NCBI RefSeq assembly: GCF_022808645.1
Contig: NZ_JAKZKT010000016.1
Coordinates: 1-64,000, forward strand
Origin: Bacillus litorisediminis
GTDB lineage: Bacteria > Bacillota > Bacilli > Bacillales > JC228
Direction of reading: 5' to 3'
Length of the DNA: 64,000 nucleotides
Positions within the stretch are counted from its first letter, which is position 1, and the number at the start of each line of letters is the position of its first letter. The position numbers and the translations under genes were made by a program. Positions 1 to 7,862 of the stretch are shown here, piece after piece. The notes beneath the pieces were generated by a model. The model had not been told where the DNA came from and did no database searches. It worked only from the letters and a program-made list of their open reading frames with translations.

Positions 1-2
1 AG

Positions 3-221
3 GCCGAACACCTTCGTCATAAACAAGAAGTAAAAGAAATATATGCACGTCGAAAAGAATCCATTGAACGAGTCTTTGCGGATGCAAAAGAAAAGCATGG
101 TATGCGATGGACTACTTTAAGAGGCCTTAAAAAATTGTCCATGCAGGCGATGCTTACGTTTGCTGCCATAAATCTTAAGAAATTAGCCAACTGGACTTGG
201 GTAGGTCCAAAAATGGCATAA
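3..221 (+). CDS. IS1182-type transposase, C-terminal end (partial)
   Basis: Open from the left edge, with 72 codons before TAA. The peptide carries ERVFADAKEKHGMR followed by LRGLKKLSMQAM and NLKKLA, the C-terminal end of the DDE domain typical of IS1182-family transposases (family knowledge). The catalytic Glu lies in this part of the family (ERVF). Only the end of the gene is in the window, so intactness cannot be judged. Two hairpins follow at 291-326 and 341-365, and the right inverted repeat of the element is probably among them. The left end needed to prove this is outside the window. Confidence 0.8.
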   Translation, partial: AEHLRHKQEVKEIYARRKESIERVFADAKEKHGMRWTTLRGLKKLSMQAMLTFAAINLKKLANWTWVGPKMA

Positions 222-290
222 AGAATAAGAATAATAGACAAATCACACTCATTTCTAAGATGGATTCTGAAAAAAATTCTTAAAATCATA

Positions 291-328
291 AAGGCATTTG
301 GGAATAAAAACATTCCCAAATGCCTTTT
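291..328 (+). terminator. Hairpin terminator after the transposase
   Basis: Perfect 14-bp inverted repeat (AAGGCATTTGGGAA at 291-304 with its complement at 313-326), 8-nt loop, then TT. A-rich upstream and T-rich downstream, so it could act in both directions. Confidence 0.65.
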
Positions 329-340
329 GTCTTCAATCTG

Positions 341-372
341 AAACACTTGTTATAGACAAGTGTTTTTCAAAT
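341..372 (+). terminator. Second hairpin with T-run; possible IS end
   Basis: AAACACTTGT (341-350) pairs perfectly with ACAAGTGTTT (356-365) around a 5-nt loop and runs into T's. It may be a terminator or the terminal inverted repeat of the IS1182-like element; the sequence alone does not decide. Confidence 0.5.
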
Positions 373-465
373 TTTTTTGATGATAAGTAAAATTTAAGAA
401 TCCAACTCCAAGTTTAGCCACTATCTTAAATAGTGTTTTTTTAAATAGTAAATTCTGCTTTAAAA

Positions 466-532
466 CATGACATTTGTCATGGTTGATGTATGACATGTGT
501 GTCTGCAAACGTCTTCTTCTTTTCTTTATAAT
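466..532 (+). promoter_or_regulatory. DesR-type operator and promoter of des
   Basis: A perfect 7-2-7 palindrome CATGACA-TT-TGTCATG lies at 466-481. A degenerate second copy (ATGACATGTGTGTC) starts at about 490. TATAAT lies at 527-532 with no recognisable -35 element 17 bp upstream. If transcription starts near 539, the two sites sit about 36-73 bp upstream, where phosphorylated DesR is known to bind in B. subtilis des. A weak -35 fits an activator-dependent promoter. Identification as DesR sites is inference from position and from the downstream desKR genes. Confidence 0.6.
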
Positions 533-566
533 GGGAGATAACTAATCGGAAGAGGATGGGTTATAT

Positions 567-1613
567 ATGGAAAAACAAAATCAAAATCAAAAGATGTTAC
601 GAAAACAAGTGGCTCCTTATGAAAAACCTGATACTCGCAAAAGTATCATTCAGATATTTGATACGATTGTTCCTTTCTTTGTTGTATGGATTCTTGCTTA
701 TCAAACTCTCTCAGTCTCTTATCTTCTTACCCTTGCTTTAACGGTTGTTGGCGCAGGTCTTTTAACGCGGATGTTTATTATTTTTCACGATTGCTGCCAT
801 CACTCTTTCTTTAAAAACAGAAAAGCCAACAAAATTCTTGGAACCATTACGGGAATCCTTACGTTATTTCCTTACAGCCAATGGCAGCATGATCATTCGA
901 TTCATCATGCGACGAGTTCAAATTTAGATAAACGCGGAACCGGCGATATCTGGCTGTTAACAGTAGATGAATACAAGTCTGCATCGGCTTGGACACGCTT
1001 CCGTTACCGCATGTACCGGAACCCTTTTATTATGTTTGGGTTAGGTCCAACTTACGTATTTCTATTAAAAAACCGTTTTAATAAAAAAGGTGCCAAACGA
1101 GGAGAACGTATTAATTTATATATTACAAACATTGTGATTGCAGCCATCATAGCTCTACTATGTTACGCGATTGGATGGCAGTCGTTCCTTTTAGTACAGG
1201 GACCCATCTTTTTGATTGCCGGTTCAATCGGGGTATGGCTATTTTATGTGCAGCATACTTTTGAAGACTCTTATTTTGAACCAAATGAAAAATGGGACTT
1301 TGTTTTAGCAGCAGTGGAAGGCAGCTCTTTTTATAAGCTTCCTAAAGTACTTCAATGGTTTACAGGAAATATCGGTTATCACCATGTTCATCATTTATGT
1401 CCAAGAGTTCCGAATTATCAGTTGGAAGCGGCACATAATAATACCGATGCCTTAAAGCACGTGCCGACAATCACGCTAAAAACAAGCTTAACTTCACTTA
1501 AATTTCGGCTTTGGGACGAGAATCAAAAGAAGTTTGTTCATTATAAGGATGTTCCATTGCTATCCGGCATGAATCAAATCCCATCACAATCTCAATCACA
1601 AATTAGCAGGTAG
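567..1613 (+). CDS. des: Membrane fatty acid desaturase (Des-like, acyl-lipid)
   Basis: 348-residue integral membrane desaturase that would introduce double bonds into membrane phospholipid acyl chains when fluidity drops. The three histidine boxes that hold the di-iron centre are visible: HDCCHH at 74-79, HDHSIHH at 108-114 and HHVHH at 272-276. Hydrophobic segments lie at about 30-75, 90-105, 185-230. Length is close to B. subtilis Des (about 350). The start ATG at 567 follows GAAGAGG. It is the target gene of the DesK/DesR system encoded immediately downstream, and a palindromic operator region lies upstream. A strong hairpin separates it from desK. Confidence 0.9.
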   Translation: MEKQNQNQKMLRKQVAPYEKPDTRKSIIQIFDTIVPFFVVWILAYQTLSVSYLLTLALTVVGAGLLTRMFIIFHDCCHHSFFKNRKANKILGTITGILTLFPYSQWQHDHSIHHATSSNLDKRGTGDIWLLTVDEYKSASAWTRFRYRMYRNPFIMFGLGPTYVFLLKNRFNKKGAKRGERINLYITNIVIAAIIALLCYAIGWQSFLLVQGPIFLIAGSIGVWLFYVQHTFEDSYFEPNEKWDFVLAAVEGSSFYKLPKVLQWFTGNIGYHHVHHLCPRVPNYQLEAAHNNTDALKHVPTITLKTSLTSLKFRLWDENQKKFVHYKDVPLLSGMNQIPSQSQSQISR

Positions 1614-1640
1614 TTAGCAGGATAAGGAAATGATATGATG

Positions 1641-1672
1641 AAAACAGGGCCATTTTAGAATGCCCTGTTTTT
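1641..1672 (+). terminator. Terminator between des and desK
   Basis: AAAACAGGGC (1641-1650) pairs with GCCCTGTTTT (1662-1671) over an 11-nt loop, followed by further T's. It should uncouple high cold-induced des transcription from the regulator genes, with readthrough possible. Confidence 0.8.
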
Positions 1673-1712
1673 CTGCATATGTTTGAAAATTGGGTTATAA
1701 GAGGTTTTTACC

Positions 1713-2855
1713 ATGAATCTGATAAAAAAATATCTGGCTTTTCAAAAAAATAGCGGAATATCTCCTTATATATGGGTGATTCTTTTTATACTGCCTTTTT
1801 ATTTTATTATTCAAGCGGACTCAACTATTGAAATTATTTTGGGGATCTTGCTGACTTTCGTCTTTTTTATCCTGTACCGTATTGCTTTTTTTGCTAGAGG
1901 CTGGCCTGTTTATCTTTGGACATTTCTCCTTATCGGTATTTCCATTACCACAACGAGCCTTTACAGCTATGTGTATTTTGCGTTTTTCTTAGCACATTAT
2001 ATTGGAAATATAAAAGACCGTGTTACGTTTCTTATTCTGTATTTTGTTCATTTAATCAGCACCTCGGTCTCGATTAATTTTAGTATTGTACAGCAGGATG
2101 AACTCTTTTTAAAGCAGCTGCCCTTTGTAATTGTGATTTGGATTAGTGTCATTCTGCTTCCGTTTAGCATTTATAATCGGAATGAGAAGGGGCAGCTAGA
2201 AGAAAAACTAGAGGATGCAAATAAAAGAATTCATGAATTAGGGGTGTTGGAAGAGCGGCAGAGAATCGCTCGCGATCTCCATGATACTCTTGGACAAAAA
2301 CTTTCGTTAATCGGATTAAAAAGCGATTTGGCCAGACGTTTATTATATAAAAATCCGGAGCAAGCCCGGAATGAATTGAAGGATGTCCAGCAAACTGCCA
2401 GAACAGCGCTTAATGAAGTCCGCAACATGGTTTCATCCATGCGTGCAGTCCGCCTTAAGGATGAGCTTGTGCTGGTAAAAGAGCTATTAGACGCAGCCGA
2501 GATTCACCTTGAGGAAGTGGGAGAATTTAAATTGTCCAATGTGCCATTATTAACCGAACATATATTAAGTATGTGTTTAAAAGAGGCTGTCACTAATATT
2601 GTTAAACATAGCGGGGCCACTCGCTGTTCCATAAAAATTGAACAAACTCGGGAGGAAACAATCGTTACCATACATGATAATGGTATATTCAATCATTCAG
2701 CCGAACATTTAATGCAGGGTCATGGAATAAAAGGTATGAAAGAACGTCTCGAATTTGTAAATGGCAGTTTGGAGCTAATGACAAAGGATGGAACGACTTT
2801 GCAGCTAAGAGTGCCGCTGGATTTGACGCAAACGGAAAAGGAGGAGTTTTCATGA
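1713..2855 (+). CDS. desK: Thermosensor histidine kinase DesK
   Basis: 380-residue sensor kinase of the HPK7 (DesK/NarX-like) family. The N-terminal 155 residues form about five membrane segments, the known thermosensing part of DesK. A coiled-coil linker follows at about 157-178. The phosphoacceptor motif RDLHDTLGQ places His at 190, and the HATPase_c part shows the N-box EAVTNIVKHS (291-300), HDNG (321-324) and GHGIKGMKER (336-345). The gene lies directly after the desaturase and overlaps desR by 4 bp (ATGA), so the pair is translationally coupled. Function as a membrane-fluidity sensor is inferred from synteny and domain order. Confidence 0.9.
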   Translation: MNLIKKYLAFQKNSGISPYIWVILFILPFYFIIQADSTIEIILGILLTFVFFILYRIAFFARGWPVYLWTFLLIGISITTTSLYSYVYFAFFLAHYIGNIKDRVTFLILYFVHLISTSVSINFSIVQQDELFLKQLPFVIVIWISVILLPFSIYNRNEKGQLEEKLEDANKRIHELGVLEERQRIARDLHDTLGQKLSLIGLKSDLARRLLYKNPEQARNELKDVQQTARTALNEVRNMVSSMRAVRLKDELVLVKELLDAAEIHLEEVGEFKLSNVPLLTEHILSMCLKEAVTNIVKHSGATRCSIKIEQTREETIVTIHDNGIFNHSAEHLMQGHGIKGMKERLEFVNGSLELMTKDGTTLQLRVPLDLTQTEKEEFS

Positions 2856-3442
2856 TTCGGATTGTCATTGCAGAAGATCAGCAGCTGTTGCTAGGAGCTT
2901 TTGGTTCATTGCTTGACTTAGAGGATGATATGGAAGTAGTGGGGAAAGCGTCTAATGGGGAAGAGGCAGTGGAGCTTGTTCGCAAGCTGCATCCCGATGT
3001 GGTCATTATGGATATCGAAATGCCGGGAAAAAGCGGACTAGAAGCGGCTGAAGAATTAAAGGATGATGATTGTAAAGTTATTATATTAACCACGTTTGCC
3101 AGATCTGGCTATTTTCAGCGTGCTTTGAAAGCAGGGGTGAGCGGTTACTTTTTAAAGGACAGTCCGAGTGAAGATTTAGCAAACTCGATCCGCAGTGTCA
3201 TGGCTGGAAGAAGGATTTACGCACCAGAACTAATCGAGGACGCTTACAATGTTGACATGAACCCTTTAACGGAACGGGAACGAGAAGTTTTGGAGCTCGT
3301 TGCCGACGGTAAAGACACAAAAGAAATTGCAGACACTCTCCAAATTAAAACCGGCACGGTCCGCAACTATATCTCCGTCATTCTCGACAAACTCGGTGTG
3401 AAAAACCGGATCGAAGCGATTAAGCAATTTAAAGAAAAGTAA
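2852..3442 (+). CDS. desR: Response regulator DesR (NarL/LuxR type)
   Basis: 196-residue regulator. The receiver domain (1-120) has the phosphoacceptor Asp54 in IMDIEMPGKSG, acidic residues near position 8-9 (AEDQ), the conserved Thr in TTFA and Lys in FLKDS. A LuxR-type helix-turn-helix follows at about 135-190, starting LTEREREVLELVADG. It partners DesK, whose stop codon overlaps this start. Expected role: dimer activated by DesK, binding the palindromes upstream of des. Only that operator candidate is visible in the window. Confidence 0.9.
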   Translation: MIRIVIAEDQQLLLGAFGSLLDLEDDMEVVGKASNGEEAVELVRKLHPDVVIMDIEMPGKSGLEAAEELKDDDCKVIILTTFARSGYFQRALKAGVSGYFLKDSPSEDLANSIRSVMAGRRIYAPELIEDAYNVDMNPLTEREREVLELVADGKDTKEIADTLQIKTGTVRNYISVILDKLGVKNRIEAIKQFKEK

Positions 3443-3443
3443 A

Positions 3444-3510
3444 AAAGGTGCCAGTCACCACCCGAAAGTTCTTGTTTCGCAGTCTTGAATTGGGTGGTTA
3501 TGGCACCTTT
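3444..3510. repeat. REP-like palindromic element, also a bidirectional terminator
   Basis: A 67-bp two-part palindrome. AAAGGTGCCA (3444-3453) pairs with TGGCACCTTT (3501-3510), and inside it ACCACCC (3457-3463) pairs with GGGTGGT (3492-3498). It lies between convergent genes, desR and the minus-strand gene ending at 3510, and overlaps the end of the latter. A half copy (GGTGTCTGTCACCACCC) recurs at about 5551-5568, which points to a dispersed repeat family rather than a private terminator. Confidence 0.6.
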
Positions 3511-3881
3511 TACTTAATCACAGTTAACCCTGTTAGCGTTTCGGGTTCTGTTCCTAGCAGTAAGAGGCACATTTTGGCGTAGCCGACTTTCTTGAAAGAC
3601 TTAATCATCTTTTGGATGACAGGGAAATCTGGATTATCTTTTAATTTTTGAATTTCACTTTTATATAGTCCTAATACCGAATGGTGAAGGTAGGATGGTT
3701 TATTTTTCCCTGGATCTTCATCCATTAGCAAACAGCCCATAAACTGATATCGAAGCTGTAATGAACGGGTTAAATTGACAATATGAAATAACTGTTCAAA
3801 GAGGGCTGGATAGGACTTTTCAACATTTTTAAGGGCTTCTTGAGTGGCGATTAGATCTTCATGACTGCAAAGTGTTGTCAT
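3510..3881 (-). CDS. Conserved-looking hypothetical protein, 123 aa
   Basis: Not recognised. The protein is soluble, mostly helical in appearance, rich in Leu, Lys and Glu, with no signal peptide, membrane segment or metal motif. Its stop codon lies inside the REP-like hairpin. It starts 18 bp downstream of the thioesterase gene on the same strand, preceded by a purine-rich GGAGCAAAAATA stretch, so the two probably form an operon. No function is proposed. That it is a real gene is supported by strand, spacing and the ribosome binding site. Confidence 0.65.
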   Translation of the reverse strand: MTTLCSHEDLIATQEALKNVEKSYPALFEQLFHIVNLTRSLQLRYQFMGCLLMDEDPGKNKPSYLHHSVLGLYKSEIQKLKDNPDFPVIQKMIKSFKKVGYAKMCLLLLGTEPETLTGLTVIK

Positions 3882-3899
3882 TATTTTTGCTCCTTCCGG

Positions 3900-4418
3900 T
3901 TAATTGTCCCATGGCTTTTTAACGGTTATATATTGAGCCAGTTCTTTACTCTTTTGTCTTCTCATCTTCCGCATTTCTGCCCGTTCTTTACCTGTCTCGT
4001 AAAGGAATTGTTCCTCTTCTGTCTCAGGAATAACACCTGGCACTTCGACCGGTTTTTTATTTTCATCTAATGCGACAAATGTTAAAAAAGCTGTTGCAGC
4101 AATTCTGCGTTCGCCAGTCATCATATCTTCAGCAATGACCTTACAGAAAATCTCCATGGAGGTTCTTCCTGTATAAGTGACAAATGATTCAATGCAGACT
4201 GAGTCTGTTTGGTGAATCGGACAGAGAAAATCTATTGAATCCGTAGATGCTGTTACACATTCTTTTACACGGGCGTGTCTTCGGGCTGATAGGGTTGCAG
4301 CGCTATCCAGCTTTTTCATTAAGACTCCGCCGAAAAGGGTATTATAGTTATTTAAATCGCATGATAATACTTGATCAGTATTAATAATGCGGCTTTCACT
4401 TACTTTTTTAGGTTCCAT
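3900..4418 (-). CDS. Acyl-CoA thioesterase, hotdog fold (YkhA/YciA-like)
   Basis: 172 residues, the usual size for the BFIT/YciA-type acyl-CoA hydrolases that cleave acyl-CoA to free acid and CoA in the cytosol. The hotdog signature is visible near the N-terminus: N-x-Y-N-T-L-F-G-G at about 24-33, followed by the long central helix (MKKLDSAATLSARRHA), with SIDFLCPI and TGRTSMEI as the second half. A charged C-terminal tail (ERAEMRKMRRQKSKE) follows the domain. The start is preceded by GGAAGCG. It is probably cotranscribed with the 123-aa gene behind it. Substrate chain length cannot be read from the sequence. Confidence 0.85.
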   Translation of the reverse strand: MEPKKVSESRIINTDQVLSCDLNNYNTLFGGVLMKKLDSAATLSARRHARVKECVTASTDSIDFLCPIHQTDSVCIESFVTYTGRTSMEIFCKVIAEDMMTGERRIAATAFLTFVALDENKKPVEVPGVIPETEEEQFLYETGKERAEMRKMRRQKSKELAQYITVKKPWDN

Positions 4419-4596
4419 TTCATTTCGCTTCCTTTCTTATTTGGATCTAGTGACCAGATGCCAGATAAAAGGATTTTCTTGCCACGAACCAAGTGTAAGC
4501 CCCATCGAACTATAAGTAAAATGGATAGTTTTCATAGGATTTATAGCTTTTATCTATGTAAATGCTTACCTATGCATCTTTTCAGTATTAAAAAAT

Positions 4597-4643
4597 TAAA
4601 AGGGGCTGTCCAAAAAGTCAGTTATCTGACCTTTTGAACAGCC
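4597..4643 (-). terminator. Terminator of the LysR-type gene
   Basis: A 19-bp arm starting GGGCTGT at 4603 pairs with CTGACCTTTTGAACAGCCC (4625-4643) with two G-U type mismatches. Read on the minus strand it ends in CCCC followed by a T-run. It sits 13 bp past the LysR stop codon. Confidence 0.75.
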
Positions 4644-4655
4644 CGGATATAGCAT

Positions 4656-5546
4656 TTACTGATTCTGATGTGTAAAATGATCTATTGTAAAGCGAAGCCA
4701 TTCCTTTGCTGCATAGGAAAGGTAAAGCTCTTTTGACCAGATCATCGCCAAATTCCATCCTATGGAGGGATTCACGACTTTAACTGTCTTCACTTGCTCC
4801 TTTAAATGTCCGCAAATACTCTCCGGTAAAAGGGATACACCTAATTTCGATGCTACCATTTCTTGAATGAAGGACCATTGAGAGCTTTCAGAAATGATGT
4901 GCGGGGTGAATCCGGCTACATTACAGGAAGAAACAATTTTATCATTTAACACAAAGTCTTTATTAAATAAAATAAAGGATTCTTCAGCCAATTCAGCAAG
5001 CTGGACTTCTTCTTTTTTCGCGAGCTGATGGGATGGATGAAGAATTAATTGAAGGTCTTCTTCCATAAAAGAAAAGTAGTGAAAAACTTCTTCTTTAGTT
5101 GGGAGGACGACTACACCGACATCCAAAAGGCCATTCTTTACGTCTTCCTCAATTTTTTTCGAGCCATCTTCTTCTAATTGAAAGGTGATGCCGGGGTATT
5201 TTTCATGAAATAGACCAATGATTTTAATAAAAAAATGAGCATCAAATATAGGAGGCAATCCAATGCGGATATGTCCTTTTTTTAATTCGAGCAAATTGTC
5301 CAATTCGGATTCTAAATTATTGAATGCTTTATCAATTAATTTAGCCTGCTCTAAAATAATTTTCCCTGCATCCGTCAAAGTCAGCTGCTTCCGCGAACGG
5401 TCAAATAGCGTAACCCCCAGTTCTTCCTCCAAATTTTTAATCATCTTACTAATAGTAGGCTGCGTAATAAACAAATGATCAGCCGCTCTTGAAAAGCTAT
5501 TGAATTTTGTGACTTCAATGAAATATTGAAGATGTTTGATATCCAT
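4656..5546 (-). CDS. LysR-family transcriptional regulator (CidR/YwbI-like)
   Basis: The start at 5546 gives 296 residues beginning MDIKHLQYFIEV, the classical LysR N-terminus. An 8-codon longer reading exists but would begin inside the repeat element. The winged helix-turn-helix covers 1-60 (SFSRAADHLFITQPTISKMI), and the periplasmic-binding-like effector domain covers about 90-290. The opening and HTH resemble the CidR/YwbI/CzcR group of Bacillus, but the target is not shown: the nearest upstream gene is the co-directional amidohydrolase 51 bp away, with no divergent partner. The leader between the two is largely a half REP-like repeat, and no clear Shine-Dalgarno precedes the ATG apart from GGTGGTGA within that repeat. 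Confidence 0.85.
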   Translation of the reverse strand: MDIKHLQYFIEVTKFNSFSRAADHLFITQPTISKMIKNLEEELGVTLFDRSRKQLTLTDAGKIILEQAKLIDKAFNNLESELDNLLELKKGHIRIGLPPIFDAHFFIKIIGLFHEKYPGITFQLEEDGSKKIEEDVKNGLLDVGVVVLPTKEEVFHYFSFMEEDLQLILHPSHQLAKKEEVQLAELAEESFILFNKDFVLNDKIVSSCNVAGFTPHIISESSQWSFIQEMVASKLGVSLLPESICGHLKEQVKTVKVVNPSIGWNLAMIWSKELYLSYAAKEWLRFTIDHFTHQNQ

Positions 5547-5550
5547 AGTT

Positions 5551-5568
5551 AGGTGTCTGTCACCACCC
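5551..5568. repeat. Half copy of the REP-like element in the LysR leader
   Basis: GGTGTCTGTCACCACCC at 5552-5568 matches the left arm of the palindrome at 3446-3463 with a few differences. Its partner arm is missing. Confidence 0.45.
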
Positions 5569-5597
5569 ATTTTTCTTAATTTACACGTCAGCTGTTA

Positions 5598-6815
5598 TTA
5601 GAGCTCGTCGAGTTTAATTAATGTTTTAAGCATGGTTTCCGCTCCGGCTTGTACGTCCTCTTTGGCAGTAAATTCCTTAGGATTATGACTGATGCCATCC
5701 CTGGAACGAACAAAAATCATGCCTACTGGAAAAAGACCATTGAATTGCATAGCATCATGCCCGGCCCCGCTTGGCAAGGAGATAACCGGGATATGCTGTT
5801 CACCAATGCTCTCCTTAATTAGGTTTTGAATATCTTCAGAACATAATACAGGCGCTACCCTTTGCAGCTCTTCAATGGTCACTTTTATTTCGCGCTCATT
5901 TCCAATTTGAATAGCAAAATCAGTAATTTCCTTTTCGAGCTGGTCTCGAATTTCCTCTGAGATGTCACGTATGTCAACAGTAAATTCAACACTGCCAGGA
6001 ATTACATTAATGCCCCCTGGCGTAAGTGACAAAGAACCAACTGTTGCAACTGCATATGGAAATTGACTGGCCAATTTTTCAATTTCGGCGATAATCAGAC
6101 TAGCTGCCACTAATGGATCTTTTCTTTGTCCCATAGGAGTGGCACCTGCATGTTCAGCTTCTCCTTCCAGTTTTACCTTTAACCAAAGCGGGCCAGCGAT
6201 ACCCGTCACATTTCCAACGGGAACATCATGGTTTTCTAATACTTTGCCTTGTTCAATATGTAACTCTATGTAGGCTTTTACATGATCCATTTTAGCTGCT
6301 GCGATTTTTTCAGGATCATAGCCTTGATTGATTAACGCCTCTCGGATGGAAATCCCTTGTGCATCTTTCTTATCTAAGTCTTGGTCTTCTAATCTTCCTG
6401 CAACAGCCCGGCTGCCAAGTAAACCAAAGCCAAATCTTGCTCCTTCTTCATCTTTAAAAGCAATTACCTTCACCGGATGCTTTAAGCGGATTTGTTGCTC
6501 CTGTAATGATTGCATGACTTCAATTGCCGTCAACACCCCTAAGCTGCCATCAAATTTTCCGCCGTTCGGAACAGTATCGATATGAGATCCTAACAGAATG
6601 GCAGGTAAATCCTCTTCTCCTGGAGTCGATCCGATTAAGTTTCCAATTGCATCATACGATACAACTAACCCTGCTTGCTCCATATACCTTTTCACCAATT
6701 CATTAGCTTCAAGTTCTTCTTTAGTATAGGAAAAACGGGTTACACCATTGTCTTCAGTTTGTCCAATTAATGCAAGCTCCTGGATTCGATTCCAAAGTCT
6801 TTCTGTATTGACCAT
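5598..6815 (-). CDS. M20-type N-carbamoyl-amino-acid / allantoate amidohydrolase
   Basis: 405 residues from ATG 6815, chosen because GAGAGGAG lies 8 bp upstream; a start at 6836 would bury that site. Members of this hydantoinase/carbamoylase family use two metals to remove carbamoyl or ureido groups. Visible motifs: HIDTVPNGGKFDG (metal His and Asp), DEEGARFG (catalytic Glu pair), ELHIEQG and the late H in GAGHDAMQ, plus the dimerisation lid around GEAEHAGATPMGQRKDP, which is characteristic of this group rather than of peptidases. Related enzymes include AmaB/HyuC, AllC and beta-ureidopropionase, and the substrate cannot be chosen from sequence. The LysR gene lies directly downstream on the same strand and may regulate it. 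Confidence 0.85.
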   Translation of the reverse strand: MVNTERLWNRIQELALIGQTEDNGVTRFSYTKEELEANELVKRYMEQAGLVVSYDAIGNLIGSTPGEEDLPAILLGSHIDTVPNGGKFDGSLGVLTAIEVMQSLQEQQIRLKHPVKVIAFKDEEGARFGFGLLGSRAVAGRLEDQDLDKKDAQGISIREALINQGYDPEKIAAAKMDHVKAYIELHIEQGKVLENHDVPVGNVTGIAGPLWLKVKLEGEAEHAGATPMGQRKDPLVAASLIIAEIEKLASQFPYAVATVGSLSLTPGGINVIPGSVEFTVDIRDISEEIRDQLEKEITDFAIQIGNEREIKVTIEELQRVAPVLCSEDIQNLIKESIGEQHIPVISLPSGAGHDAMQFNGLFPVGMIFVRSRDGISHNPKEFTAKEDVQAGAETMLKTLIKLDEL

Positions 6816-7031
6816 TACAGTTGCTCCTCTCTTCATTGTCTTATTTTTGGTTAACTATACAAGAAATCGAGGAGATTGTCGAAGCCTAAATTTTTAAAAA
6901 ATCAAAAACAGCAAATCAGGCTGAAATGGAATACGAAAGCTTACATACGATTTCTGTTAGCATTTAGCTGTAAAATTTCTCTCATTTTATATACAATAAA
7001 AATAAATAAGAAAAGGAGAGTGTTTTGGGAT

Positions 7032-7262
7032 ATGTATCTGACCATCAAAGAAACTGCCGAATATTTATCCTTAGACGAATCGTATATTGAGAGTCTGATT
7101 TTACAAAAACGAATTCGTGCGGTCCATGATGGGGAGCAATACTTGATTAATAAAGACCAATTTAACACTCACTTTGAGCAGCTCGAGAATTATCGGGCGA
7201 TGATTGCTGAATATTTAAGTGAACCGATTCCAGAAGATATTGATATTAAAGATGAAGATTAA
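7032..7262 (+). CDS. Excisionase-type helix-turn-helix protein, 76 aa
   Basis: A small single-domain DNA-binding protein. MYLTIKETAEYLSL followed by ESYIESLILQKRIRAVHDGEQYLI is the MerR-like winged HTH found in excisionases and the HTH_17 family. The tail is acidic (PEDIDIKDED). ATG 7032 is preferred over the longer open frame from 6876 because AAGGAGAG lies upstream at 7013-7020 and the domain starts exactly here. No integrase, att site or phage gene is nearby, so it is more likely a stand-alone regulator than a true Xis. Target unknown. Confidence 0.75.
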   Translation: MYLTIKETAEYLSLDESYIESLILQKRIRAVHDGEQYLINKDQFNTHFEQLENYRAMIAEYLSEPIPEDIDIKDED

Positions 7263-7395
7263 ACGCCTTAAGCCTCCTCCATGGTTCAAGAAGCATAGTT
7301 TGGGTTATTTCGGGAAAAACATAGATAAGCCTATTTAAAAATTAGAAAATGGTGTCAAGCTTCCTCATAATTCCAAACTAAAGGAGAATGATCGC

Positions 7396-7569
7396 ATGGA
7401 AGATAAGCCAAGGAACGATATCAACACGTCAGACAATAATGAGAAAATCAAACACCGTACACTGCATTTAGGAAATGTAGAGTACAGTCTTCAAGATGTG
7501 TCCTTCGCTACAGGTGAGAACAAGTATTTAAACGAGCGGGTAACAGGGGAGACAACTGATGAAACATAA
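7396..7569 (+). CDS. Small hydrophilic protein, 57 aa, unknown
   Basis: Starts MEDKPRNDINTSDNNEK, preceded by AAGGAG 9 bp upstream (7381-7386). Highly polar and acidic, with no membrane segment or recognisable domain. The stop overlaps the start of the next small gene by 11 bp, which argues for coupled translation and for both being real. The pair lies between a DNA-binding gene and a PBP gene. Possibly spore-related by composition, but nothing in the sequence proves it. Confidence 0.6.
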   Translation: MEDKPRNDINTSDNNEKIKHRTLHLGNVEYSLQDVSFATGENKYLNERVTGETTDET

Positions 7570-7699
7570 AAAGAAAATAGAAACAGCTCCTATTCTTGGC
7601 AGCAAAGATCACGAATTTGCAGAAGAATTGTCTGACGGGGGAGAGCGGGATGAAGTTATACGAAAACAGGTTCGAAAGCGTAATAAGTATAAATTGTAA
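7559..7699 (+). CDS. Small basic protein, 46 aa, unknown
   Basis: Starts MKHKKKIETAPILGSKDHEF and ends RKQVRKRNKYKL. Charged throughout with a basic C-terminus. AGGGGAGA lies just upstream, inside the end of the preceding gene, and the two reading frames overlap by 11 bp. A terminator follows 17 bp after the stop, closing a two-gene micro-operon. Function not recognised. Confidence 0.6.
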   Translation: MKHKKKIETAPILGSKDHEFAEELSDGGERDEVIRKQVRKRNKYKL

Positions 7700-7715
7700 A
7701 GTGGAGAAAATATAA

Positions 7716-7745
7716 AGTGTTGCAGATCTGTGCAGCACTTTTTTA
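7716..7745 (+). terminator. Terminator of the small-protein operon
   Basis: AGTGTTGCA (7716-7724) pairs with TGCAGCACT (7731-7739), one G-U pair, 6-nt loop, then six T's. Confidence 0.8.
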
Positions 7746-7862
7746 TTTCGGATTGTCCATGTATGGGTACAGATGACAAATTTACCATCTTCCGTAAAAC
7801 AAGTTTCCCAGTTAGTATAAACAAACAGAAGGGTCATAGAATTAGCAATAGGGGGGAACGTT

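Larger units (their letters stand above)
222..566. other. Intergenic region between the IS remnant and des
   Basis: No gene is visible. The stretch holds two hairpins (291-326, 341-365) that close the transposase unit, followed by the palindromic control region and -10 element of the desaturase gene. Confidence 0.6.

Noticed and set aside
4371-4637. Plus-strand ORF upstream of the thioesterase gene
   Set aside because: Antisense to the thioesterase start and its promoter region, and it ends in the LysR terminator hairpin; no start signal.
7032-7262. Phage excisionase with nearby prophage
   Set aside because: No integrase, att-like repeats or phage genes are within reach; only the HTH fold is shared.
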